Source: Anaerolineales bacterium
GTDB taxonomy: Bacteria; Chloroflexota; Anaerolineae; JAAEKA01
Reading direction: 5' to 3'
DNA length: 64,000 nucleotides
NCBI GenBank assembly: GCA_020634615.1
Contig: JACKBI010000002.1
Span: forward strand, 296,947 to 360,946
How positions within the stretch are numbered: position 1 is the first letter of the stretch; every line of letters begins with the position of its first letter. The translations under genes and the position numbers were made by a program. Below, one piece after another: positions 8,137 to 16,943 of this stretch. The notes below the pieces were generated by a model that saw nothing but the letters and a program-made list of their open reading frames with translations, was not told the origin of the DNA and did no database searches.

Positions 8137-8854
8137 CCGTCCATCCGCCATCCAGGCTGCCGCTGCCATCCTCGCGCGCGACTTTCCCGACTGCCTGGCT
8201 GCGTTCATGGGCGGCAGCGTGGTGCGCGGCGAAGCAACCGCGACGTCCGACCTCGATCTGTTGATAATCGTCCCCGACGATCACCCCTCTTATCGCGAGT
8301 CGTTGCACGACTTTGGCTGGCCCATCGAGGTCTTCGTCCAGACGCCTGCGGTTCACCAGTACTTTGGCCGGCACGATGCCGCCCGCCGCAGCCCATCCAC
8401 GTCGCGTATGGTCTGTGAGGGCGTCGTCCTGCAGGACCGCGACGGCTGGGCAGCGCGGCTCAAAGAAGCCGACTGCGCGCTGCTGGCCGCCGGTCCCGCG
8501 CCGCTGACCGAACAGGAACTGGCCTTCGCGCGCTATTTCGTCACCGACCTGATGGACGACTTGATGGATGCACGTCCGGATGAGAAGGCTTTCATCGCCT
8601 GGGAACTCGCCCAGAACGCCACCAATCTGATCCTCGACTGGCACCGCCAGTGGCGCGGCCGCGGCAAGTGGCTGCTGCGTTCACTGCGCCACTTCGATGC
8701 GACGCTGGCGGAAGGCCTGACGGACGGGCTCCACCGGGCGATGACCACCGGTGATACGACTTCTTTGCTGGCCTTCGCCGACCAGGCGCTGGAGCTGACA
8801 GGCGGTCGTTTGTGGGAAGGTTTTCGCGCCGACGCGCCAGATGTCAGCCAATGA
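8120..8854 (+). CDS. Pol-beta-type nucleotidyltransferase
   Basis: This 244-residue protein has an N-terminal NTP_transf_2 domain. The catalytic signature GGSVVRGEATATSDLDLL (residues 31-48) provides the GS motif and the Asp pair D44/D46 for metal and nucleotide. The rest is helical and resembles the four-helix domain following such cores in aminoglycoside nucleotidyltransferase-like proteins. The start overlaps the methyltransferase stop by 17 nt and the stop overlaps the regulator start as ATGA, so translation is probably coupled. It may adenylylate a small molecule or a protein; resistance enzyme and toxin-like roles are both possible. Confidence 0.8.
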   Translation: MWQPVDRPSAIQAAAAILARDFPDCLAAFMGGSVVRGEATATSDLDLLIIVPDDHPSYRESLHDFGWPIEVFVQTPAVHQYFGRHDAARRSPSTSRMVCEGVVLQDRDGWAARLKEADCALLAAGPAPLTEQELAFARYFVTDLMDDLMDARPDEKAFIAWELAQNATNLILDWHRQWRGRGKWLLRSLRHFDATLAEGLTDGLHRAMTTGDTTSLLAFADQALELTGGRLWEGFRADAPDVSQ

Positions 8855-9504
8855 TTTCATCCCTGCAAGACCTGCGCCTGATAGTAATCGCCGACGATCC
8901 GCTGGCACGTGCGGGATTGGCTGCGATTCTGGCCGCGCAGGCGGGCTGTCAGATCGTCGGGCAAGCCGCAGGCGACAGTGACTGGTCAGCCGAAATCGAG
9001 ACGGCTCAGCCCGATGTCGTTGTCTGGGATCTGGGCTGGACGCCGGCCGGCCCGCTCGATCGCCTGTCAGATCAGCGCACCAGCTTGCCGCCCGTGCTGG
9101 TCCTGTTACCTCAACACGATGCAGGCTCGGCCAGCGCAGCCCAGGCCTGGCAGGCAGGCGCGCGCGGGCTGTTGCCGCGCAACGCGGATCCCGCCGTCAT
9201 CGCCGCTGCCGCCCACAGTCTGGCACAGGGATTGGTGGTTCTTGATATCGAGTTGGCTGCCGACCTGCTGGCAGTCGCACCGGATCGGACCACTGACTCT
9301 CCGGTCGAGCAACTGACGCCGCGCGAGCATGAGGTGCTGCAACTATTGGCCGAGGGAATGACCAACCGTGCCATCGCCCAGCGGCTGGACATCAGCGAAC
9401 ACACCGTCAAGTTCCACGTCAACGCCATCCTTGGAAAGCTCGGCGCCCAAAGCCGCACCGACGCGGTGATGCGCGCAACGCGCTTGGGCATGATAGTGCT
9501 GTAG
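8851..9504 (+). CDS. LuxR/NarL-family response regulator with degenerate receiver
   Basis: This 217-residue protein has a CheY-like receiver (residues 8-125) and a C-terminal LuxR helix-turn-helix (about 150-215; LTPREHEVLQLLAEGMTN and ISEHTVKFHVNAILGKL). The phospho-acceptor Asp60 and acidic pair D15/D16 are kept. The conserved Thr/Ser at the end of strand 4 is Leu86 and the conserved Lys is Arg110, so phospho-signalling may be altered or lost. No histidine kinase is adjacent. Its ATGA overlap with the nucleotidyltransferase gene ties it to that operon, which it may regulate. Confidence 0.85.
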   Translation: MISSLQDLRLIVIADDPLARAGLAAILAAQAGCQIVGQAAGDSDWSAEIETAQPDVVVWDLGWTPAGPLDRLSDQRTSLPPVLVLLPQHDAGSASAAQAWQAGARGLLPRNADPAVIAAAAHSLAQGLVVLDIELAADLLAVAPDRTTDSPVEQLTPREHEVLQLLAEGMTNRAIAQRLDISEHTVKFHVNAILGKLGAQSRTDAVMRATRLGMIVL

Positions 9505-9637
9505 CCACGCTCACCCCACCTACCCATTCTTCCAGGTACCACCCTCCCCACACAGCCGATGCGCTTTGCCTGCTCCGTGCGCGATACTGGTAGTCAAGAC
9601 CGAGAATCGACACAACTACGCAATACGGAGCAAACCA

Positions 9638-10540
9638 ATGTCAGACACAAACACACTCACCGCCCTTTCCGACGGCCTGGCGGCCGCAGTCGAAACCGCC
9701 GGCCAGAGCATCGTCCGGGTTGACGCCCGCGACCGGATGCCGGCCACGGGCATTGTCTGGTCAGCCGACGGGCTGATCGTTACCGCCCATCACGTCGTAC
9801 AGCACGATGACGCTATCACGGTCGGCCTGCCCGACGGGTCCAGCGTCGCGGCGAATCTCGTCGGACGTGATCCGTCCACCGACATCGCCCTGCTGCGCAC
9901 CGAGGCAGCCAGCCTGACCCCCGCGACCTGGGTGGAAGCCGCCGACCTGAAGGTTGGCAACCTGGTGCTGGCGCTGGGCCGGCCGGGCCGTACCGTGCAG
10001 GCGACGCTGGGCGTCGTCAGCGCGCTGGGTGACGCCTGGCGCACAGGCGCGGGCGGCAACGTGGATCGTTACCTGCAGACCGACGTCGTCATGTACGCCG
10101 GCTTTTCCGGCGGTCCGTTGGTGGATGTCGCCGGTCGCGTCGCCGGACTGAACAGTTCGGCGCTGGCGCGCGGCGTCAGTGTTGCGCTGCCTGCCAGCAC
10201 GGTGCGCAGCGTGGTCGAGACGCTGCTGGCCCATGGCCGGGTGCGCCGTGGCTATCTGGGCGTCAGCACGCAACGCGTCCGTCTGCCCGCCAACCTGTCT
10301 GAACAACTGGGGCAGGAGACCGGCCTGCTGATCGGCGCAGTGGTGCCTGACAGCCCGGCTGAGCAGGCAGGTCTGTTCATGGGCGACACCATCGTGGCGG
10401 TGGCCGGTGAGCCGGTGCGTCACCACGACGACCTGCTGGCCAAGCTGAGCGGCGACCGCGTCGGCCAACCCGTTCCCCTGCGCATCGTGCGCGGCGGGCA
10501 GGTGGTCGATGTGCCGGTGACCGTAGGCGAGCGCGAGTAG
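9638..10540 (+). CDS. HtrA-like trypsin-fold protease with PDZ domain
   Basis: This 300-residue S1C-family serine protease has the catalytic residues His52 (TAHHVV), Asp82 (STDIALL) and Ser157 (GFSGGPLVD), followed by a C-terminal PDZ domain (about 205-295; YLGVSTQ to PLRIVRGGQ). The start at 9638 has GGAG seven nt upstream. There is no signal peptide or membrane segment, unlike DegP/DegS, so it is probably cytoplasmic or exported by another route. GFSGGP differs from the usual GNSGGP but keeps the nucleophile. A related PDZ-less protease follows at 10652, suggesting duplication and joint function. Confidence 0.9.
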   Translation: MSDTNTLTALSDGLAAAVETAGQSIVRVDARDRMPATGIVWSADGLIVTAHHVVQHDDAITVGLPDGSSVAANLVGRDPSTDIALLRTEAASLTPATWVEAADLKVGNLVLALGRPGRTVQATLGVVSALGDAWRTGAGGNVDRYLQTDVVMYAGFSGGPLVDVAGRVAGLNSSALARGVSVALPASTVRSVVETLLAHGRVRRGYLGVSTQRVRLPANLSEQLGQETGLLIGAVVPDSPAEQAGLFMGDTIVAVAGEPVRHHDDLLAKLSGDRVGQPVPLRIVRGGQVVDVPVTVGERE

Positions 10541-10549
10541 CGGACGGGC

Positions 10550-10632
10550 AGGACTGGCAGTGCTCAAGGCACAGGACAGCCAGCTGAAAAGGGCAGTGTT
10601 ACCTTGAACACGAGCAAGCACTGCCAGTCCTG
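10550..10632. repeat. Inverted-repeat element between the two protease genes
   Basis: CAGGACTGGCAGTGCT near 10550 is mirrored by AGCACTGCCAGTCCTG ending near 10632, with about 50 nt between the arms. The arms resemble those of the 112-bp element at 16782-16893 (AGGACTGACAGTCCT), so both may belong to one family of small non-autonomous elements. Confidence 0.55.
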
Positions 10633-10651
10633 AAACGCAAAGCAAGGCATC

Positions 10652-11290
10652 ATGAACACAACCATCCTTCAACAAATCGACGACGATCTGGGAGCCATCG
10701 TCCAGAACGCCCGCCGCAGCCTGGTGGAGATCCGCACTGGCCGGCGCGGCCAGGGCGCCGGCACGATCTGGCACGCTGACGGCCTGATCATCACCAACGC
10801 GCACGTGGTACACGACAAATCGCCCACGGTTACGCTGGCAGATGGCCGCCAGTTTCCCGCCCGCTTGCTGGCGCATGAACCGGCACTGGACGTGGCCGCG
10901 CTGGCCATCGACGCCGGCGATTTGCCTGCTATCGAATTGGGCGAATCGACGACCCTGCGCGCCGGGCAGTGGGTGCTGGCGCTGGGTCATCCATGGGGCG
11001 TTCACGGCGCGGTCAGCGGCGGCGTGGTGATCGGCGTCGGCGCGGAGTGGACGGACCTGCCGCAGCCACAGCGCGGCCGGCTTGTCAGTTACGATACTTC
11101 AACGGGGATGGAATGGCTGGTGGCCAGCCTGCAACTGCGTCCCGGCCACTCCGGCGGCCCCATGGTGGACACCGCTGGACGGCTGGTGGGTATCAACACC
11201 ATGATGGCCGGCCCGGGCGTCGGCGTCGCCGTGCCGGTCCATGTGATCAAGCGCTATCTGAAAGAAGCATGGTACAGGACAACGGCCTGA
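10652..11290 (+). CDS. Trypsin-like serine protease without PDZ
   Basis: This 212-residue S1C-type protease domain has a complete triad: His51 (TNAHVVHD), Asp80 (ALDVAAL) and Ser167 (GHSGGPMVD). No PDZ, signal peptide or membrane anchor is present. It aligns by eye with the protease half of the gene at 9638, so the pair probably arose by duplication and PDZ loss. It might form a mixed oligomer with that neighbour. The substrate is unknown. Confidence 0.85.
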   Translation: MNTTILQQIDDDLGAIVQNARRSLVEIRTGRRGQGAGTIWHADGLIITNAHVVHDKSPTVTLADGRQFPARLLAHEPALDVAALAIDAGDLPAIELGESTTLRAGQWVLALGHPWGVHGAVSGGVVIGVGAEWTDLPQPQRGRLVSYDTSTGMEWLVASLQLRPGHSGGPMVDTAGRLVGINTMMAGPGVGVAVPVHVIKRYLKEAWYRTTA

Positions 11291-11309
11291 ACCACTTGAG
11301 TCGCCAGGT

Positions 11310-11481
11310 CAACTCGTGCACACCGGTCCAGAAGATGCATCTATAGATAACTTCCCGGTGTTGGCACGGTCAGGAGACCGGCCAAAGCGGTATCTATCAA
11401 CTCGTGCACATCGGACCAATGAACGCGTCGATAAACAACTTCCGGTGTTGGCTCGGTAAGGAGACCGGCCAAAGCGATACC
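11310..11481. repeat. Two tandem ~85-bp repeats carrying GGAGACCGGCCAAAGCG
   Basis: Unit 1 (about 11310-11397) and unit 2 (about 11398-11481) both begin CAACTCGTGCACA, contain a CAACTTCCGGTGTTGG-like block and end with GGAGACCGGCCAAAGCG. They lie between convergent genes. A third copy of the end block is at 5233-5251, and a diverged copy may lie at 2600-2700. Confidence 0.65.
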
Positions 11482-14400
11482 TAAATTCTGGACGTGTCCC
11501 ATATCGACGCTACGGGCGTGTCACTGTGTCCGGCCGTTGCTGGTCGAACGTGCGCCAGAGCGTGTATGTCCGGGCGGTTGTGGAACGACTGGCGTAGCGC
11601 CGGGTCGCTGATGTTTCGCTCGATGCTCTCGACGATCGCCTTGGCTCGGTCGCACAGCTCCTTAGCCTCAGCCTGAGACGACAGGCTGGACAGCGCGGCC
11701 AGAATGCGCCATTCCATCCAGCGCGAGCCGATGGCTGTGGCAAGCTCCCTGGCCTCGCGCAGGTAGGCCAGCGCATCGCTCTCCCGGCCAGCCTGCTGAC
11801 GCGCCTGCGCCAGAAGATAGAGCCCCTGGGGAATGTATGCTTTCATGCCGAAACGTCGCAGGTCGGCCAGCCGCTGCTCCAGCAGGCGACTGGCCTCGGT
11901 CGCGTCACCTTGCAGCAGCGCGAGCTGGCACTCTATGGCGGAGATCACGTTCGGCTGGACCATGTGGAGCGGTCCTGTACGTTCGCGCAGTTCCGCCACG
12001 GCGACGGCGGCCGCATCGATGTCGCCGGCCAGCAGGTGCAGCCGCGCAAGTTGTGACAATGGATAGCGCAGCAGTTGGGGACGCCCATCCTCCGCAATTC
12101 GGATAGACTCGCGCACGGTCGCCAGACCTTGTTCGACGTCGCCCAACTCGCCGAGAACGACACCCAATTCAGACCGGGTGTACACCTGGGCAACCACGAA
12201 TCCGGCCTTTTCCGCGTAATCCATGCTGCTCCGCATCGTCTCTATCGCCAGATCCGGGTCGCCTTGCTCCCAGTACACCTGGCCGATCATCGCCTGGCTG
12301 TACGAGCAACCCCACGCATTCTGGATCGACTCGCTGATACGGAACGCCTCGCGTGAGTACTCAGCTGCGCCGCTGTAGTCGCCGGTAAACGCGTGTACAT
12401 AGCTGGACGTGGCCAGGTTGTCGGCCAGCATGGGCGTATTGCCAAGCTCGCGCCACAGGGTGCGCGTCTCCCGCAAGGTTTCGATGGTCTTGTCGTACTG
12501 GCCCGTGCGGTTGTAGAGATGGCAAAGATCGCTGGCCGTGAACGCCATCTGTTCGCGCAGGTCGAGTTCACGAGCGATCTCCAGCGACCGCTCACCCGCC
12601 TGCAAAGCTTCCTCGGTGTGGCCTGAAAAGCGATTGAGATTGAGCAGATTCCACAAAATCCTGGATTCTGCCGCCCGATCGCCCAGTGTCTGCGCGAGTT
12701 GGATCGCCTGACGCGACAGCCCATCGCCACGTTGCGGATCAAAGAACGAGGTCGGTGTCGAGTAGAGCGTGGCCAGGGGAATAAGAGCAGCCAGCTCCAT
12801 TTGCTGATCGTTGAGCGCGGCCGCGTGCTGGCGCATCGTCTCGTACACCCCTTCGGCTTCGCCCAGCCGGGAGTCCAGCTCGAGCGCGCGGCCGCGCCGG
12901 GTGTAAAGATGGATGAGCTGCTCCGATGTCAGCGATGCCCCCGGCGCGCAGTCCAACGCCTCGGCGTAATGCTGCGCCGCTTCCTTGTTGGCATACAAGC
13001 GGAACGCCGCGTCGCCAGCGATGGTGTGATATTTGACGGCACGCTGCCGGTCGTCGGCGGCGCTGAAGTGGTGAGCCAACACAATCGCCTGTTCCTCAAG
13101 CTGGTTCGGGAACAGCGCCTCAATCGCCTTGCCGACCCGCTCGTGATATTCGCGCCGGTTCTTGCGCAGGATGCTGCTGTATGCCAGTTCCTGGACCAGC
13201 GCCTGGCGAAATATGAATTCGATCTCAGGCAACCGCGCGGCCAGCGTGATCAGATTCATGCGTTGCAGATCGCTCAATTGCCGGTCGAGCTGCCCGCCCT
13301 CTGCAAGCCCCGCGCTGGTGTCGCGAACGATCACCTCCAGCACCCGGTAGTAAAACGAACGGCCGATCAATGCGGCCAACTGCAACGTATGGCGCTGGGC
13401 TTCATCCAGCCGGTCGATGCGGGCCATCAGCAGCGACTGGAGCGAGTCGGGGATGTTGACAATCTTCTCGTTGTGGTCCGGCGACACCATCCAGTTGGCG
13501 CCGTTGTGACCAGGCACGATTGCACCTTCGTCCTGAAGCGCTCGGACCACCTCTTCGAGGAAAAAGGGATTGCCCGCGGCTCTTGCCAGGATGGTTTCCA
13601 GCACCGTCTCCGGCAGATCAACCTGCGGCAGCAACTGGTTCACCAGCGCAATGCTCTGCTTTTGTGTCAAAGGCGCCAGCTGAATCTCGGTATAGTGATG
13701 CGGGAAATCGGCATCAGCCTTGATCTTGATCTGCCAGCCGGGTGCATCCCGGTCGGGCCGCAGGGCACAGACAAACAGAATCGGCAGGCGGTCGGTCAAC
13801 TGGAAAAGGTGAACCAGCAGATCGATCGACGCCTGATCGGACCAGTGGAGATCATCGCACACAATAACGCCGGGGTTGTCCTTGGCCCATACCTCCAACA
13901 ACGACGCGATGATTTCATAGAATTGTTTCCTGAACGCCTCGCCATCCAGAGACGCGCCGTCGGCTTGAGTGAGACCAAAGAGCGCAGCCAGCGTGTTTTG
14001 CACATACTCGTGGTGTTCCGGCGGCAACATGGCCGCCACGAACTCAGCAATGGTAGCTTGCAGGGCGACCGGCGACTCGCCGTGCGTCGCGCCCAACACC
14101 TGGCGCAGAAAGTTCTGAAACAGGCCGTAGGGACGGGTCGACTCGTAGGAGAGGCTGAAAGTCTCGTACCAGCGATCCAGCGTGTAGCCGGTCGTGTCTG
14201 CAACCGGCGGACGCGCCCGGCTGTCCCACTCGGCGCGCATCTCTGCGATGAGGCGGCTTTTGCCCATCCCCACTTCGCCGATGATGGTGACAATTTGACC
14301 GTTGCCGCGCAGCGTCCGGTCGATAGCCGCGGACAAATTGCGCCGCGCCTCGACACGTCCAATCAGCGGCAGAGTCGTGTCTGTCAGTCCACGCAACCGG

Positions 14401-15383
14401 CGGGCGGTCACGACAAACTTCAGCACGCGATAGCCGGTCACCGGCTCCGACTTGCCCTTGACATCGATACCGCCAATTTTCTCGACCTCAAACTCCGAGG
14501 CAATGATACGATAGGTGCCCTCGGCAATCTGGACCGTGCCGGGTTGCGCAGTTTGCTCCATACGCGCCGCCACGTTGATCGCGTCCCCCATCGCCGTATA
14601 CTCCGTCCGCAGATCCGACCCGACGTTGCCAACCACCACCAGCCCGGTGTTGATGCCCACCCGCACATTGAAGTCGATGCCCCAGCGCCGCTCGACTTCC
14701 TTTCTGTAGGTCGCAATGCCGTTGACAATATCCAGACCCGCCAGGACTGCCCGCTGTGGATCGTCCTCATGTGAAATCGGAGCGCCAAAGAAGGCCAGGA
14801 TGGCGTCCCCCATCAGTCGGGCCACCGTTCCCTCAAACTTGTAGATCGGCCGGATCATGTATTCGAAAGCGCCGTTGATGATTTCCGTCCATTCCTCCGG
14901 ATCGAGCTTTTCCGCGTTCGCCGTCGAGTTGTGAACATCGCAGAAAAGCATGGTCACCACCCGGCGCTCACTCTCGACCTCTGTCATGCGCGCTGCGCCG
15001 GCAGATAGGGCCCTGGATGCTGGCTCTGCGGCCGCTGGCAGGTCGGTAACTCCGGATCGAACCGGCTGCTCCTGCGATACGGAATAGCCGGTGCTTTCTG
15101 GCAACTTTGGGAGGCGTTCAGCGGGCGGATGCTTTGCAGGTGGTTCAGAAGCGACTGTGACTACCTGCTGAGCTGGCTCGGCAGCGCCTGCCAGACTGCC
15201 CGCCACCCAACCTGTCAGCGACGCCAAACTGGCAAGCCTGATCCCGCACGCGTCACAGAACTGGGAAGCTGATGGCAGCGCGTTGCGGCAGTTTGGACAG
15301 GTCGCACCAAGGAACTGGCCGCATTCTTTGCAGAATGCGGCCTCAGGTCGATTGGCTGTCTGGCAGCGTGAACAAGGTTTCAA
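11481..15383 (-). CDS. Zinc-ribbon / class III adenylate cyclase / AAA ATPase / TPR regulator
   Basis: This 1300-residue multidomain protein starts at TTG 15383 with GGGAG seven nt upstream. Two zinc ribbons (Cys4/7/18/21 and 29/32/43/46) are followed by a flexible linker. A class III cyclase domain (about 138-325) keeps metal ligands D149 and D193 and the transition-state Asn270 and Arg274, so it could make cAMP. An AAA_16/ORC-like ATPase follows (Walker A GEVGMGKS at 369-376, Walker B VIVCDDLHWSD), and then a C-terminal half of TPR/MalT-like helical repeats. The architecture is widespread in Chloroflexota, Cyanobacteria and Actinobacteria as a presumed signal-sensing regulator. No DNA-binding domain is seen. 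It is convergent with the protease pair. Confidence 0.9.
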   Translation of the reverse strand: MKPCSRCQTANRPEAAFCKECGQFLGATCPNCRNALPSASQFCDACGIRLASLASLTGWVAGSLAGAAEPAQQVVTVASEPPAKHPPAERLPKLPESTGYSVSQEQPVRSGVTDLPAAAEPASRALSAGAARMTEVESERRVVTMLFCDVHNSTANAEKLDPEEWTEIINGAFEYMIRPIYKFEGTVARLMGDAILAFFGAPISHEDDPQRAVLAGLDIVNGIATYRKEVERRWGIDFNVRVGINTGLVVVGNVGSDLRTEYTAMGDAINVAARMEQTAQPGTVQIAEGTYRIIASEFEVEKIGGIDVKGKSEPVTGYRVLKFVVTARRLRGLTDTTLPLIGRVEARRNLSAAIDRTLRGNGQIVTIIGEVGMGKSRLIAEMRAEWDSRARPPVADTTGYTLDRWYETFSLSYESTRPYGLFQNFLRQVLGATHGESPVALQATIAEFVAAMLPPEHHEYVQNTLAALFGLTQADGASLDGEAFRKQFYEIIASLLEVWAKDNPGVIVCDDLHWSDQASIDLLVHLFQLTDRLPILFVCALRPDRDAPGWQIKIKADADFPHHYTEIQLAPLTQKQSIALVNQLLPQVDLPETVLETILARAAGNPFFLEEVVRALQDEGAIVPGHNGANWMVSPDHNEKIVNIPDSLQSLLMARIDRLDEAQRHTLQLAALIGRSFYYRVLEVIVRDTSAGLAEGGQLDRQLSDLQRMNLITLAARLPEIEFIFRQALVQELAYSSILRKNRREYHERVGKAIEALFPNQLEEQAIVLAHHFSAADDRQRAVKYHTIAGDAAFRLYANKEAAQHYAEALDCAPGASLTSEQLIHLYTRRGRALELDSRLGEAEGVYETMRQHAAALNDQQMELAALIPLATLYSTPTSFFDPQRGDGLSRQAIQLAQTLGDRAAESRILWNLLNLNRFSGHTEEALQAGERSLEIARELDLREQMAFTASDLCHLYNRTGQYDKTIETLRETRTLWRELGNTPMLADNLATSSYVHAFTGDYSGAAEYSREAFRISESIQNAWGCSYSQAMIGQVYWEQGDPDLAIETMRSSMDYAEKAGFVVAQVYTRSELGVVLGELGDVEQGLATVRESIRIAEDGRPQLLRYPLSQLARLHLLAGDIDAAAVAVAELRERTGPLHMVQPNVISAIECQLALLQGDATEASRLLEQRLADLRRFGMKAYIPQGLYLLAQARQQAGRESDALAYLREARELATAIGSRWMEWRILAALSSLSSQAEAKELCDRAKAIVESIERNISDPALRQSFHNRPDIHALAHVRPATAGHSDTPVASIWDTSRI

Positions 15384-15565
15384 AGAGGCAACTCCCGTGG
15401 TTGATGGATGACAACGGCAATCATATCACAGGCTCATAGTCCTGTCTATCGTGATTCAAACTATTCTGGTGCGCAACAAACCGGATTGCGCCTTCCTGCC
15501 CGAAGGTATGCGATTGCGGTATACTGGACGTCACTACACAGCATCCAGGCTTTCGCAGTCATCCG

Positions 15566-16654
15566 ATGAACAGACAAACTCTCATCATCCTCGTTGTCGT
15601 ACTCCTGCTGGTCCTTGCCGCGGCCGGATTTGCCGTGCTGAGGCAGCCTGACCAGGATTTTGTCGCGCAAGCGCCAACTCCTGTTGCAACCGTACCTGCC
15701 ACCAGCACGCCGACACAGACGCCGACCGCGACCGCGTCGCCGACGGCCACGCACACGCCGACAGCCACACCAACGGCCACCCCGTCGCCGACACCGACCA
15801 TCACACCGACGCCGACACCAAACCCCTATCTGGCGTTCAGTGTTCCCGGTCTGCGCGAGCGTGACTACCCCGGCGGTGAAATCAACATCACCAGCACCTG
15901 GGAGTCAACCGACGCCTTCACCCGCTACTACATCACCTACCCCAGCGACGACCTGACGATCAGCGGCATGATGGCCGTGCCCAAAGGCCAGGGGCCGTTC
16001 CCGGTGATCATCCTCAACCACGGCTACATCGCGCCGTCGCAGTACTGGATCGGCGCGGACACCTACGACGCCTCCACCTATCTGGCCAGCCGCGGCTTCC
16101 TGACTATCAGCCCCGACTTCCGCGGCTGGGGCCGCTCAGACACCGGCGAAAACGTCTTCCGCTCCGGGCTGGCGGTCGACGTCATGAACTTGATCAGTTC
16201 ACTGCCATCGCTGCCGCAGGCCGATCCGGAACGCGTCGGCATCTGGGGTCACAGCATGGGCGGTGGCGCGGTCTCCTGGACCATGGCCGTCGATCCACGC
16301 GTCAAGGCCAGCCTGCTCTACGCCCCCGTCAGCGCGGACGCCAGCGACCGGCGCAGGTTCGGCGGCAGCGGCCCCAGCAGCAGCGACCCCGTGTGGCGCG
16401 ACGACCCCCAGTTCATCGACAAGATCTCACCAATCAACTACTTCAATGGCGTGACCGGCCCGGTGCAGATCCACCAGGGCGACGCCGACACCACCACCCC
16501 GCCCCGCTGGGCACGCGCCATCCGCGACGCTCTCGAAGCGGCCGGCAAGGACGTCACCTACTTCGAGTACCCCGGCCAGGGCCACGCCCTCAAAGGCGAC
16601 GCCTGGCGCGCCTTCATGCAGCGCACCGCAGAGTTCTTCGCCGATAACCTATAG
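15566..16654 (+). CDS. Exported alpha/beta hydrolase (prolyl-oligopeptidase-like)
   Basis: This 362-residue protein has an N-terminal membrane anchor (residues 6-24) and a long Thr/Pro/Ala-rich spacer (about 37-88) that probably spans the cell envelope. An alpha/beta-hydrolase domain follows. The nucleophile elbow is GHSMGG with Ser230; the acid is probably in HQGDADTTTP and the base in GQGHALKGD. The HGY motif (ILNHGYIAPS) forms the oxyanion side. It resembles dienelactone hydrolase/S9 peptidases, so an ester or short peptide substrate outside the cell is likely. It is divergently oriented from the cyclase regulator. Confidence 0.85.
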   Translation: MNRQTLIILVVVLLLVLAAAGFAVLRQPDQDFVAQAPTPVATVPATSTPTQTPTATASPTATHTPTATPTATPSPTPTITPTPTPNPYLAFSVPGLRERDYPGGEINITSTWESTDAFTRYYITYPSDDLTISGMMAVPKGQGPFPVIILNHGYIAPSQYWIGADTYDASTYLASRGFLTISPDFRGWGRSDTGENVFRSGLAVDVMNLISSLPSLPQADPERVGIWGHSMGGGAVSWTMAVDPRVKASLLYAPVSADASDRRRFGGSGPSSSDPVWRDDPQFIDKISPINYFNGVTGPVQIHQGDADTTTPPRWARAIRDALEAAGKDVTYFEYPGQGHALKGDAWRAFMQRTAEFFADNL

Positions 16655-16729
16655 GACTTTCGCTCTTCTCATAAAGCCGTCCGCAGTCTCGAGCCGCTGA
16701 ATGAATGATGCTTGCGCAGGTCAGCCGTT

Positions 16730-16757
16730 TTGACGACGGCGTTGCACCGGCTATAAT
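16730..16757 (+). promoter_or_regulatory. Sigma70 promoter upstream of the small-protein/HNH pair
   Basis: TTGACG (16730-16735) and TATAAT (16752-16757) have a 16-nt spacer. The likely start near 16764 lies about 180 nt before the first gene, and the inverted-repeat element at 16782-16893 fills most of the leader. Confidence 0.65.
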
Positions 16758-16781
16758 TCAGGCAGCAAGGGTGTAAGAAGG

Positions 16782-16893
16782 TAACTGCTCAGCCAGGACT
16801 GACAGTCCTTGTCGATCACCAGAGCTGCAACTGACGCGGCAGTCGCTTTGTCGCAAGATCAGGACTGTCAGTCCTCTGTAGCCTGAGTAGTTA
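16782..16893. mobile_element. 112-bp MITE-like inverted-repeat element
   Basis: The ends are TAACTGCTCAG and CTGAGTAGTTA (one mismatch), each joined to an inner palindromic block, AGGACTGACAGTCCT (16795-16809) and AGGACTGTCAGTCCT (16861-16875). It has no coding capacity. It sits between a promoter and the gene at 16944, so it would form a large hairpin in that mRNA leader. The arms resemble those at 10550-10632. The transposase that would move it is not in this window. Confidence 0.55.
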
Positions 16894-16943
16894 CGTAAGA
16901 AGACAGAAACGAAGAACGTCCTTCAAATCAGGAGTTGCCAACC

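Noticed and set aside
12699..14774. Long plus-strand open frame (691 codons) opposite the cyclase/AAA/TPR gene
   Set aside because: It is antisense to a clear multidomain protein and has no recognisable motif; high GC leaves such frames open by chance.
15660..15830. Short tandem CCGACA/ACGCCG-like repeats
   Set aside because: They encode the Thr/Pro spacer of the exported hydrolase and need no separate explanation.
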